Positions 1 to 6,431 of a DNA stretch of 24,713 nt are shown here, piece by piece (positions within the stretch are counted from its first letter, which is position 1; each line of letters opens with the position of its first letter). Source of the stretch: JAHDCC01 sp964551835. GTDB lineage: Bacteria > Actinomycetota > Acidimicrobiia > Acidimicrobiales > SZUA-35. Location: positions 1-24,713 of the forward strand of contig CAZKEM010000053.1 of the NCBI GenBank assembly GCA_964551835.1, given 5' to 3'. The position numbers and the translations under genes were made by a program. The notes below the pieces were generated by a model. The model searched no databases and was not told the DNA's origin. It saw nothing but the letters and a program-made list of their open reading frames with translations.

Positions 1-585
1 AAAAACCGGACTGATAACGGTGCCATCAACCTCGGCTTCTTTGACTGCTCCGAAATATTCGTTCGACGCTAAGTTGACCAGGACGTTTGCGCCCGGACTA
101 GATGCGATCGATTCGTTCAATCGCTCCGTAATCGTCGACCCCCAGAATGCATACAAGTCGTTCCCGCCGGGATTGGACAACTTGGTGCCCATCTCAAGTC
201 GGTAGGGCTGGATTAGGTCGAGTGGTTTGAGTAGCCCGTACAAGCCGGACAGAATGCGCAGCGACTTCTGGGCGCGAGTGAAGTCTCGTTCAGAAAACGT
301 GTTGGGGGCGTCGATTCCCATGTAGACATCGCCGCTGAAGGCCAGCAATGCCGCCCTGGCATTTCCATTGTCGAATGGTGTTTCCCAGTTCTGGAATCGA
401 TCGAAGTTGAGTTCCGCCAACTTGTCAGAGATCGACATTAGTTGGCTGATTTCGTCAGGCTTTTTGGAAGCCATAATCTCGACCAGTTTGGCTGCCTCGT
501 CGAGAAGTTCAGGTTGGCTAGATTTCTTAGTCGCGAGCGGTGACTCGTAGTCAAGCGATTTGGCTGGAGAGAGAACTGATAACAC
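1..585 (-). CDS. yaaA: YaaA / UPF0246 (DUF328) peroxide-stress protein, partial
   Basis: The reverse strand reads without a stop from a GTG at 585 to the window edge, giving 195 residues; the C-terminal ~50-60 residues of a ~250-residue family lie outside. The N-terminus VLSVLSPAKSLDYES matches the E. coli YaaA opening (LISPAKTLDYQSP). Other family landmarks follow in order: LAFSGDVYMGI, LRILSGLYGLLKPLDLIQPY, RLEMGTK, DLYAFWGSTIT and NLASNEYF. YaaA lowers intracellular free iron during peroxide stress in E. coli and has a DNA-binding fold; that role is known for the family and is not shown here. The GTG start is fixed by the conserved N-terminus, with a GAAAGGG ribosome-binding site about 9 nt upstream. 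Identification is firm; function in this lineage is inferred. Confidence 0.93.
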   Translation of the reverse strand, partial: MLSVLSPAKSLDYESPLATKKSSQPELLDEAAKLVEIMASKKPDEISQLMSISDKLAELNFDRFQNWETPFDNGNARAALLAFSGDVYMGIDAPNTFSERDFTRAQKSLRILSGLYGLLKPLDLIQPYRLEMGTKLSNPGGNDLYAFWGSTITERLNESIASSPGANVLVNLASNEYFGAVKEAEVDGTVISPVF

Positions 586-617
586 GTCTCAAGCCCTTTC
601 ATAGTCGTCCGAATTGG

Positions 618-632
618 TACTTATATATAGCC
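618..632 (-). promoter_or_regulatory. Candidate -10 region for yaaA
   Basis: On the reverse strand CTATATATAA stands about 35-40 nt upstream of the yaaA GTG (585), in otherwise G+C-rich sequence. No good -35 hexamer is visible 16-18 nt further up, so only the -10-like element is supported. Confidence 0.35.
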
Positions 633-728
633 TACCCGCCTAGGTGTGTGCTCGGCTGGGTCTGCGCTCAGTCATCCCCTGCCGCCCTTCTTAGGTTGTT
701 CGTTGTCAGGAGAATCCGAGCAGGTTCG

Positions 729-1364
729 TTATCTGGTAGCGACGTCGGCTAGCTGGCGTTGTAGTTCCTGAGTTTGTTCAGTCAACGTCGGGATCCTTCT
801 CGATGGACTGTGTGTAGCCTCGCTGACCTCAACGTCGACAAGGTCACGTTGGGTGACCAGTAACAGGGTGGCGGCGTTCTCGAGTTCGGTGAGGTCCTCG
901 ACAAGTGAGCTATTCTCGATCGCTAGTTCGACGAAAATATGTTCCGAAGTACAGGTTTCGAAGGTCTCGTAGGTGCGCCGGATTTCGTTATTAGCTGTGG
1001 CGGCCAGGACCAAAAGGTGATCTTGAACCGGACCTGGGAGTGCGTTGCGGGCTAGCGTATGAAGGCGGCGGCTAATTGTCGAAGCGCTGTCCATCGCCAT
1101 AGCTAACTCATCCGGGAACTCAGCTACTGATAGACGCTGGTCTCCGCGGGCGTTGTAACGCCATCGGACCATTGGGAATGCGCCGACCAGCAGAGCAATC
1201 GCCAACAACATCAAGCCAGACGGTCGGTCATTGATCGAAAACCCGGTCGCTAGGAGGCCGGTCACGAGTGTTGAGGCTAGTGTCCAGACAAACCAAAGTG
1301 CGAGGGCGTCTAGGCGCTCGTGATTTGGGTTGTATGTCTCAACTGGGACGCTCATCGTCCACAT
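729..1364 (-). CDS. Two-helix membrane protein of unknown function
   Basis: The 211-residue product has an N-terminal hairpin of two hydrophobic segments (about residues 20-42 and 50-66). A largely helical, Glu-rich cytoplasmic-type tail of about 145 residues follows, with coiled-coil character near the end (LTEQTQELQRQLADV). No family was recognised. ATG 1364 and ATG 1355 are both possible starts and neither has a clear Shine-Dalgarno. The sequence ATGTGGACGATGAG at its start recurs at 4359-4372 next to the stop of the GGDEF gene. This suggests the gene originally lay directly downstream of that gene in one operon and was separated by the 1405-4358 insertion. If that is right, the two membrane proteins may act together, and this gene may now depend on a different promoter. 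Confidence 0.7.
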   Translation of the reverse strand: MWTMSVPVETYNPNHERLDALALWFVWTLASTLVTGLLATGFSINDRPSGLMLLAIALLVGAFPMVRWRYNARGDQRLSVAEFPDELAMAMDSASTISRRLHTLARNALPGPVQDHLLVLAATANNEIRRTYETFETCTSEHIFVELAIENSSLVEDLTELENAATLLLVTQRDLVDVEVSEATHSPSRRIPTLTEQTQELQRQLADVATR

Positions 1365-1405
1365 ATTCTACTACAGCTAGACCGGTGAGGCTAGTCTGTG
1401 GCTGC
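1351..1405. repeat. Left copy of duplicated junction (direct repeat A)
   Basis: CTCATCGTCCACATATTCT (1351-1369) is identical to 4359-4377. After 18 nt of diverged sequence (about half identical), AGGCTAGTCTGTGGCTGC (1388-1405) is identical to 4397-4414. On the reverse strand the second block reads GCA GCC ACA GAC TAG, the last codons and stop of the GGDEF gene, which here have no gene in front of them. Copy A therefore carries an orphan 3' end of the GGDEF gene fused to the real start of the 729-1364 gene. Confidence 0.85.
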
Positions 1406-1671
1406 CGTGGTGACTGCTACGGGTCGGCCAGGCTCGCCCTCGATGGAGCATATCTAGCGGGCGCAACTAACGGCGAGTTCTACGTGTAGCTAGGTGACCC
1501 CCGAGTTCAGGCTCCGCCCCTAGCGGCCTACCGGACAAGCTTCAACAAGGTGGCGAAGTGGTCGTTCTTCGAAATGGCGTCGGCAGGGTGGATGGTGATT
1601 TGATCGTAACGCCTGGGTTTAGTGTATGTTGTCGCGACTAAATCGACAAGGGAGCAGGTTAAGATGCATGA
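1406..1671. other. Non-coding left part of the inserted segment
   Basis: No convincing gene is present between repeat A and the first + strand gene of the island. A weak promoter-like pair TTGATC (1600-1605) and TATGTT (1625-1630) has a 19-nt spacer, longer than ideal. AAGGGAG at 1648-1654 is the nearest ribosome-binding sequence, 17 nt before ATG 1672 and 9 nt before an out-of-frame ATG at 1664. The 10-mer GTCGGCCAGG occurs at 1424-1433 and again at 4346-4355, just inside the two repeat copies, possibly by chance. Confidence 0.4.
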
Positions 1672-2100
1672 ATGGCGGATTTTACACGGGTCGACTTTAA
1701 CTTTGATCTGGCTCTTCAACTGAGCCGCGAGTTGTGGAGCTTGTCTGTTACGTTGGGGTATACAAAGTTTACCCGCGAACGTCATATCGCTTCGGCTCAT
1801 AAAGACTGGTTGGGTCCTGATGGCAACACGTTTCGCCGGAATACCGCTTTGGAATCGGACACGTTTGACGAGGTGAAGTTGGCGCTAAGAGAGGCCGCTG
1901 ACAGTTGGGCGCAGGCGTGGGCTGATGCGACGGATGAGAACAATCGGCGTGAACATCAAGCCAAAGTCGTTGAGGAGAGAAACTCTCGTGGGTCAGGTGA
2001 AAGGATCTTTGACATCGTTCATGGAGATGATTCAGCTGCGGTGGTTGGTCCGGCTCCTGGCCCGGTGACGGTCCCGACGGGTCCCGATTTTACTCCGTAG
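1672..2100 (+). CDS. WXG100-like small helical protein, putative secretion partner
   Basis: The 142-residue product is predominantly helical. WLGPDGNTF at residues 46-54 resembles the W-x-G turn of actinobacterial WXG100/ESX-type proteins (typically W-x-G-P-x-A-x-x-F). Two helical stretches flank it and a disordered Pro/Gly/Val tail follows. It has no signal peptide or membrane segment. It lies 12 nt upstream of the RTX-metalloprotease gene, whose N-terminus is also helical and of WXG type, so the two may form a secretion heterodimer or chaperone-substrate pair. The start is uncertain: ATG 1672 is used here, but the best ribosome-binding site is closer to an out-of-frame ATG at 1664 that opens a 19-codon ORF. 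The family call rests on pattern only, and no type VII secretion machinery is present in the window. Confidence 0.6.
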   Translation: MADFTRVDFNFDLALQLSRELWSLSVTLGYTKFTRERHIASAHKDWLGPDGNTFRRNTALESDTFDEVKLALREAADSWAQAWADATDENNRREHQAKVVEERNSRGSGERIFDIVHGDDSAAVVGPAPGPVTVPTGPDFTP

Positions 2101-2112
2101 GAAAGGTGTTGT

Positions 2113-3753
2113 ATGTCTGTCACTGACGAGACGGTAAGTATTGATTCGGCTGCCATTAGCGAGTTTTTGGTTGAGAGTGCGAGGATGCGCTCAGGGTTTC
2201 AGACCGCGCATGATGACGCCGTTGGTCTGATGGACTCTATGCGGTTCACGAGTTCGGATGAGTTTAGCGGTAATCAGACGTGGATATTTGAGACTTCTAG
2301 GTTGATTTCGCAGATGAAGGAGGCTGAAAGGGCGGCTTCTGATTCTCGTGATGAGTTTGTCGCTGCTGATCAGGAGCAGCAGTTCCTCGATGCGGGGGTA
2401 ACCGTATCTACCGATGGTGAGACCTTGGTTGTTGAGGTTGATTCGGGGAGCAACGACGATGATGTTGAGGTTGTTGATTTAGGCGATGGCCGTTTGGGGT
2501 TGGTCGTCAATGGCAACGTAATTGAATTAACCGAGGAGCAGTCCAACGACTTGAGGATTGAAACCGGTGGCGGAGACGACACGGTTACGGTTGGGTCTGA
2601 TGTCGATACCGGTGTTGAGATTGACGGCGGGGCTGGAGACGACACGATCACCGGCGGGGCTGGTGACGACACGATCATCGGAGGGTCGGGCGACGATCGG
2701 ATCGTGGGCGGTGACGGTATTGACGATATCGATGGCGGTAGTGGCGACGACAATATTTTAGGTGGGTCCGGTAACGACACCATTGAAGGCGGCGACGGCG
2801 AAGACTACATAGAAGGCCAAGACGGCGAGGATACAATATCGGGCGGCGATGGCATCGACATAATCTACGGAGGCGCTGACGATGACACCATTGAAGGCGG
2901 AGCCGGGGCCGACTACCTAGAAGGCCAAGACGGCGACGACACAATATCGGGCGGCGATGGCGACGACCAACTTAGTGGTGGCGAAGGTGACGACACTCTC
3001 GATGGAAATTTAGGAGCCGATCGCGTGTTCGCAGGGACTGGTAACGACACGATCGAGGCAGGTGCAGCCGACTCGGTCTACGCTACCGATGAAGCGACCA
3101 TTAATGGCGACGACCCTGCCAATCTGGAAATAGGGGAACTAGAAGAAATCCCGGACAACATAGTGATCGAAGGGACGCCCGAGTTCCAGGCTCGGGTAGA
3201 GGCCGACCTCGCAGTGTTGGCCCAAACCGAGGAGGGCCGCAAGATACTTCAAGATATTGCGGACAGCGAACACGGGATCACAATCATTGACAACGAGGGC
3301 AAGGGCTCATTTTTATCTCGTCCGGGCGGCGATGCAGTGTTTCTCGACGAAGACGGAAACCCGGGTCCCGGGGGAAACGGCACCGTGAAGTACGACGGAC
3401 GGAATCCGAGTTCTCTACCCGTGGGACCTGGAGATGCTGCGAACGCTCCTGGTCGGCTTAGAACCCCTCCGATTGTTGTTCTTTTCCACGAACTGGTTCA
3501 CGGCGAGCAAGCGATAGACGGCGAATACGAACCGGGAAGCTCCGAAGAGCGGAATCTTGAAACAAACGACCCGACCGGACGAGAAGATCCCGTGGACCTC
3601 ACACCCAACCGAGAACTGGACGCAGTCGGGATACCCTTCGAGCCAGATAGAGATCAGAACGGTAGGCCCGACACCGATGTTGAACTAGAACCTCATCCAA
3701 CCGAGAATAGTTTTCGAGAGGAGTTGGGCATTGAGAAGCGCAGCGAATATTAA
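2113..3753 (+). CDS. Putative secreted RTX-repeat protein with C-terminal M91-type metalloprotease domain
   Basis: The 546-residue modular protein starts at ATG 2113 after GGAAAGG with 6-nt spacing. Residues 1-90 are an acidic helical region like a WXG100/ESX substrate N-terminus. Residues 95-150 look beta-rich. Residues 152-318 are glycine/aspartate nonapeptide repeats of the GGxGxDxxx type (RTX, calcium-binding beta-roll). Residues about 350-546 resemble the M91 (NleD-like) effector-protease family: VEGT-like opening (VIEGTPEFQARVEADL), HELVH zinc motif at 459-463 (H459, E460, H463), NRELDAVGIPF with E501 as a candidate third ligand, and the terminal HPTENSFREELGI element (528-540). The toxin domain at the extreme C-terminus, small partner upstream and overlapping lipoprotein downstream resemble polymorphic-toxin layout. 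Domain calls are pattern-based; the toxin role and secretion route are inferred. Confidence 0.8.
   Translation: MSVTDETVSIDSAAISEFLVESARMRSGFQTAHDDAVGLMDSMRFTSSDEFSGNQTWIFETSRLISQMKEAERAASDSRDEFVAADQEQQFLDAGVTVSTDGETLVVEVDSGSNDDDVEVVDLGDGRLGLVVNGNVIELTEEQSNDLRIETGGGDDTVTVGSDVDTGVEIDGGAGDDTITGGAGDDTIIGGSGDDRIVGGDGIDDIDGGSGDDNILGGSGNDTIEGGDGEDYIEGQDGEDTISGGDGIDIIYGGADDDTIEGGAGADYLEGQDGDDTISGGDGDDQLSGGEGDDTLDGNLGADRVFAGTGNDTIEAGAADSVYATDEATINGDDPANLEIGELEEIPDNIVIEGTPEFQARVEADLAVLAQTEEGRKILQDIADSEHGITIIDNEGKGSFLSRPGGDAVFLDEDGNPGPGGNGTVKYDGRNPSSLPVGPGDAANAPGRLRTPPIVVLFHELVHGEQAIDGEYEPGSSEERNLETNDPTGREDPVDLTPNRELDAVGIPFEPDRDQNGRPDTDVELEPHPTENSFREELGIEKRSEY
2779..2994 (+). repeat. 108-bp internal tandem duplication in the RTX region
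   Basis: ACCATTGAAGGC opens at 2779 and again at 2887. In each unit it is followed by GACTAC(A/C)TAGAAGGCCAAGAC and ACAATATCGGGCGGCGATGG at equivalent offsets. The unit is 108 bp (36 residues, four nonapeptides), diverged mostly at its 3' part. It indicates recent growth of the beta-roll by unit duplication. Confidence 0.8.
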
Positions 3754-4327
3754 GAAGAAGTTGGCACTATTTGTAGTAGTTGGGTTGGCTTTGACTAGTT
3801 GCGGAGGTTCAGGAAACGATATGACGAGTGATACGACGGGTGACGATGATTGGCAGCATGTGTTAGGTGATGACTACGAAGGGGTTATTGTCGTAACCGG
3901 CGAGCGGGGGCCGGACTCTAGGCTTTTCGGCTCGCCAGACCCCGATGACCAGCCGACGCTGGCGGAGATCCAAGAATTGGAAGACAGGCTAGAAGACGAA
4001 ATTCGCTCGACTGGGATTCTCGACGTTTCAGGCTATAGCAGTGTGCTGACGAAGCTGCCTTCTGCAAAACGCTACTACTATGCCACCGATTCAGGGACAC
4101 GGCATAGTGATCCATCGCTTCAGAACAAGCGAATAGTTGAAGCCGTGATCGACCTCGAAGCCGGTGACGACTGGCAATCTCAGCAGGGGTTCCCAGGTAT
4201 TGAGGGTCAAGATACCCGGGTTTTCGCTGTTCGCTATGTTCCAGAAACCGGTCGTATCTTTACCTCCTTTAGAGTTGGCGATCAGGTCGAGTTTGATGAA
4301 GATGGGCGCTACTCGGATTCGGAGTAA
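3731..4327 (+). CDS. Predicted lipoprotein overlapping the toxin-like gene (candidate immunity protein)
   Basis: The 198-residue product starts at TTG 3731, inside the last 23 nt of the RTX-protease gene, which implies translational coupling. The signal peptide has a basic n-region (RSAANIKKK), a hydrophobic core (LALFVVVGLAL) and a lipobox LTSC with the lipidated Cys at residue 24; a Gly/Ser/Asp linker follows. The mature part is soluble and acidic, and no known family was recognised. Its position directly behind a C-terminal protease domain and its surface location would suit an immunity protein or an anchor for the secreted protein. That role is inference from context. Repeat copy B follows the stop by about 30 nt. 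Confidence 0.75.
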   Translation: MRSAANIKKKLALFVVVGLALTSCGGSGNDMTSDTTGDDDWQHVLGDDYEGVIVVTGERGPDSRLFGSPDPDDQPTLAEIQELEDRLEDEIRSTGILDVSGYSSVLTKLPSAKRYYYATDSGTRHSDPSLQNKRIVEAVIDLEAGDDWQSQQGFPGIEGQDTRVFAVRYVPETGRIFTSFRVGDQVEFDEDGRYSDSE

Positions 4328-4358
4328 GGAGGCAGTGCGCCCGGCGTCGGCCAGGACC

Positions 4359-4414
4359 CTCATCGTCCACATATTCTGTTGACGGTCCGACCGCTCAGGC
4401 TAGTCTGTGGCTGC
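4359..4414. repeat. Right copy of duplicated junction (direct repeat B)
   Basis: This is the counterpart of 1351-1405, with a 19-bp perfect block at 4359-4377 and an 18-bp perfect block at 4397-4414, separated by 19 diverged nt. On the reverse strand it contains the true end of the GGDEF gene (Ala-Ala-Thr-Asp-stop). It then carries an orphan start ATGTGGACGATGAG identical to the first codons of the 729-1364 gene. The reading frame from that orphan ATG (4372 downward) runs 93 codons with no resemblance to the real gene. Confidence 0.85.
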
Positions 4415-5167
4415 AGCGGCAACCTCAATGCGATCCTGCCGCCATTCACGAGCGTTTTCTAACGCTTCTTCTGCCGCCTGCAGTATTTCTTCGGCGCCGA
4501 ATGCGTGTGCCGGGTAGCAGGCAACGCCAGCCCAAACAGTCACTTCGGGATTGGTTTCGCTGAGTTTTCGTCGGATTCGCTCAACCGTCCAGATCGCGCC
4601 GTTTTCTGGAGTGTCTTCCAGCAGAGCAGCGAAGTAGCCGTTCTTTAGTCGACAAGCGGTGTCAGCGCCGCGAAGGGTTTCCGTGATGCTAGGCGCCACT
4701 TTGGTCGGGGTGGCTTGTGAGGCGGGTCCATCTGGAAGTCCGCACACGACGTCGATGAGGGCGACAGCGACCGGACGGAGGTGGCGGCGAGCGGCGGCTA
4801 CTCGTGAGTCAAGCGAAGCCCTGAAGAAGCTCTCGCTGAACAGGCCGGTTTCGGGGTCGGTCAATTGCTCATCGTCTTCGCCAATTCCAGAGGCCTGCGA
4901 TATCTTTCGTAGTTCGGCGTTTACCTTCTCTTCGGTATTTTTGGCTGCGTTACGCACGCTCTTCAGTTCGTCTTCAATAACTAACTGCACAGCTTTTTGG
5001 CGAACGAGTTGTTGGGCGATCTGTACGCACGATACGCCCGCTGCAAGAGCCAAGACTCCGGCGACGACGGCAAAAATTGGCCAGTTAGATACGAACGAGA
5101 TCCCGCCCGCGACTAAACCCAACGTGCCGGTGATTAGGCCCGGTAAGGCAATTCTGGGAGTACTCAT
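4400..5167 (-). CDS. Membrane-anchored protein with degenerate GGDEF domain
   Basis: The 255-residue product has two N-terminal hydrophobic segments (about residues 8-25 and 31-50) and a helical, coiled-coil-like linker (55-95). A GGDEF-fold domain follows from about residue 102. Its landmarks are DPETGLF (104-110), the family's D-x-L-T-G-L motif; ALIDV (136-140); LRGADTACRL (165-174); and a C-terminal VWAGVACYP followed by AEEALENAR. The signature loop is KNGYF at 175-179 instead of GGDEF/GGEEF, so diguanylate cyclase activity is unlikely; such domains often act as GTP or c-di-GMP sensors. ATG 5167 is the annotated start. The gene's last codons are repeated at 1391-1405 beyond the neighbouring island, which supports a former operon with the 729-1364 membrane protein. 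Confidence 0.85.
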   Translation of the reverse strand: MSTPRIALPGLITGTLGLVAGGISFVSNWPIFAVVAGVLALAAGVSCVQIAQQLVRQKAVQLVIEDELKSVRNAAKNTEEKVNAELRKISQASGIGEDDEQLTDPETGLFSESFFRASLDSRVAAARRHLRPVAVALIDVVCGLPDGPASQATPTKVAPSITETLRGADTACRLKNGYFAALLEDTPENGAIWTVERIRRKLSETNPEVTVWAGVACYPAHAFGAEEILQAAEEALENAREWRQDRIEVAAAATD

Positions 5168-5259
5168 CTATGTATCCATCGGCGCCTGTTGAAGGATCTG
5201 AAGCAAGACGGACTTCGTCTCAGCTCCGTGTTAGCGGTTCTACTGCGGATTGGCTGTTC

Positions 5260-5919
5260 TCACCGTAAAATTGGAGGTGCGTTAACGGCTTTGTCAAGAA
5301 GGTTGACGTAGGTCAAACGACGCATTTCTTGTGCGCCGAGGCTTTCCAAGTGCGGCGTAAGCCATTGTACGTCAAGAAGCGCATCGTTTCGGGTTCTTAG
5401 TTGGTTCACGAGAGAAAGTAACGCAACCTTGGATGCGTCGGTGCGACGATGGAACATGGATTCTCCGGCAAAGAACGAGCCGATAGCCAGGCCATATACG
5501 CCACCAGCTAGGCCTTGGTCGTCCCATACCTCAACGCTGTGGGCCCACCCAAGCCTATGGAGTTCTTTGTATGCGTGCTTAAAGTTGTCATTGATCCAAC
5601 CGTTCTCTCGACGTGGGTGGGCACACTCTTCGAGAACGTCTTCGAACGCTTGGTTAACCGTGGTTTTAAACCGCCGAGCCGATTTCTTCAACGATCGGCT
5701 GGCATGAAACTCCGACGGAATGATCACTCCGCGCGGGTCAGGACTGAACCAGCCGATCGTGTCCACCTCGACAGGCATGGGGAAATAGGTTGAACTGTAC
5801 GCAGTGATCAGAGTTGCTGGTTCGAGGTCGGCCCCGCACGTGATCAGGTCTTCGTATTCGGGAAGGTCCGTAGGGGAGGGAAACTCCCAGGCCGAGGCAG
5901 GTAGGGGTATGCGGTCGAT
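5260..5919 (-). CDS. aat: Leucyl/phenylalanyl-tRNA--protein transferase with non-standard start
   Basis: Aat transfers Leu/Phe from aminoacyl-tRNA to proteins with N-terminal Arg/Lys, feeding ClpS/ClpAP-type degradation. Clear landmarks are IGWFSPDPRGVI, SRSLKKSARRF, TVNQAFEDVLEECA, WINDNFKHAYKELHRLGWAHSVEVWDD (in two overlapping blocks), GGVYGLAIGSFFAGESMF and DASKVALLSL. The only in-frame ATG is at 5778 (172 residues). The same frame continues upstream with family-conserved sequence: WEFPSP, DLITCGADLEP and ATLITAYSSTYFP. It reaches a TAG at 5929-5931 without any ATG, GTG or TTG. An ATC at 5919 gives about 219 residues, close to the 234 of E. coli Aat; ATA 5910 is an alternative. Either a rare start or a sequence change at the start is needed. 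Confidence 0.85.
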   Translation of the reverse strand: MDRIPLPASAWEFPSPTDLPEYEDLITCGADLEPATLITAYSSTYFPMPVEVDTIGWFSPDPRGVIIPSEFHASRSLKKSARRFKTTVNQAFEDVLEECAHPRRENGWINDNFKHAYKELHRLGWAHSVEVWDDQGLAGGVYGLAIGSFFAGESMFHRRTDASKVALLSLVNQLRTRNDALLDVQWLTPHLESLGAQEMRRLTYVNLLDKAVNAPPILR

Positions 5920-5925
5920 CTTCGA

Positions 5926-5953
5926 AGCCTACGCCAAAGTATTGCTGTGTCAA
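5926..5953 (-). promoter_or_regulatory. Candidate promoter of aat
   Basis: On the reverse strand a perfect TTGACA (5953-5948) is followed after 16 nt by TAGGCT (5931-5926). Transcription would start about 7 nt later, at or very near the ATC (5919) proposed as aat start, which would make the mRNA leaderless. The -10 matches the consensus at only three positions. Confidence 0.45.
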
Positions 5954-5981
5954 ATGTGAATTAACCCGAGAAGCTAATGAG

Positions 5982-6353
5982 TTACTGGCTAGCCGTCGTC
6001 TCGGTTGAGTCTTCGTCAGAGGGTTCTGTTGTTGTCTCCGTGTCGACAGGCCCGGTTTCGCTAGGGGCTTCGGTGTCGGCCGGAGGTTCGGTGTCGGTTG
6101 ATGGGTCGGTGACCGTTGTCGGTAGCGGTTGCTCAGGGATAGCTGGTTCAGCCGTTGTTATGTCCGGGGTCTCCGGCTCTTCGTCGCTGTCTCCGAAAAA
6201 TACCCAAAGAGCGATGGCTGCGGCGACTGCCAAGGCAATCAGACCGATGATCAACCCACGGTCTTTCGTGAGGTCGCGCTGTTCTTGTTTGCGTTGATCC
6301 TCTATTTTTTGGGCTCGGTTAGCTTTCTGGCGTTCTCTTTTTTGTGTACCCAC
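5982..6353 (-). CDS. Single-pass membrane protein with Thr/Pro/Glu-rich outer tail
   Basis: The 123-residue product is read from GTG 6353 (MGTQKRERQKANRAQ); a TTG two codons upstream is the longer alternative. The order is a highly basic, charged cytoplasmic head (about 1-32), one transmembrane helix (about 34-54, LIIGLIALAVAAAIALWVFF) and an acidic, low-complexity tail. The head resembles the N-terminal leader of membrane-bound cyclophilin-type peptidyl-prolyl isomerases of actinobacteria (recalled from family knowledge, not searched). No isomerase domain follows the tail here, so it may be a relic or an independent small protein. The gene is upstream of aat on the same strand. Confidence 0.65.
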   Translation of the reverse strand: MGTQKRERQKANRAQKIEDQRKQEQRDLTKDRGLIIGLIALAVAAAIALWVFFGDSDEEPETPDITTAEPAIPEQPLPTTVTDPSTDTEPPADTEAPSETGPVDTETTTEPSDEDSTETTASQ

Positions 6354-6431
6354 ACTCAAAATTTATCAACCAGAAGCACAGGTTTGACATCGTCGGGTAC
6401 ATTAGCCGTTGGCGTCCCGGGTTGATACTGT

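Noticed and set aside
1528..1800. 90-codon reverse frame in the island's left part
   Set aside because: It is mostly opposite the WXG-like gene, with no ribosome-binding site and no protein-like pattern.
2370..2944. Long reverse and shifted frames opposite the RTX region (Pro/Ser-rich and Arg-rich)
   Set aside because: They are mirror images of the Gly/Asp-rich repeats; composition follows directly from the GGxGxD codons.
2563..3060. Regularly spaced repeats suggesting a CRISPR array
   Set aside because: The spacing is 27 bp or multiples, in frame, and encodes RTX nonapeptides; there are no unique spacers.
1406..4358. Prophage or transposon core genes inside the inserted segment
   Set aside because: No integrase, transposase, terminal inverted repeats or tRNA attachment site could be found.
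4091..4372. 93-codon reverse frame starting MWTM, like the 729-1364 protein
   Set aside because: Only the first few codons match because they are part of repeat copy B; the rest is antisense to the lipoprotein gene.
5738..5953. 71-codon reverse frame with TTG start upstream of aat
   Set aside because: It is out of frame with aat and overlaps its conserved N-terminal codons; it has no family resemblance. A +1 shift from it into aat was considered but is not needed if ATC starts aat.
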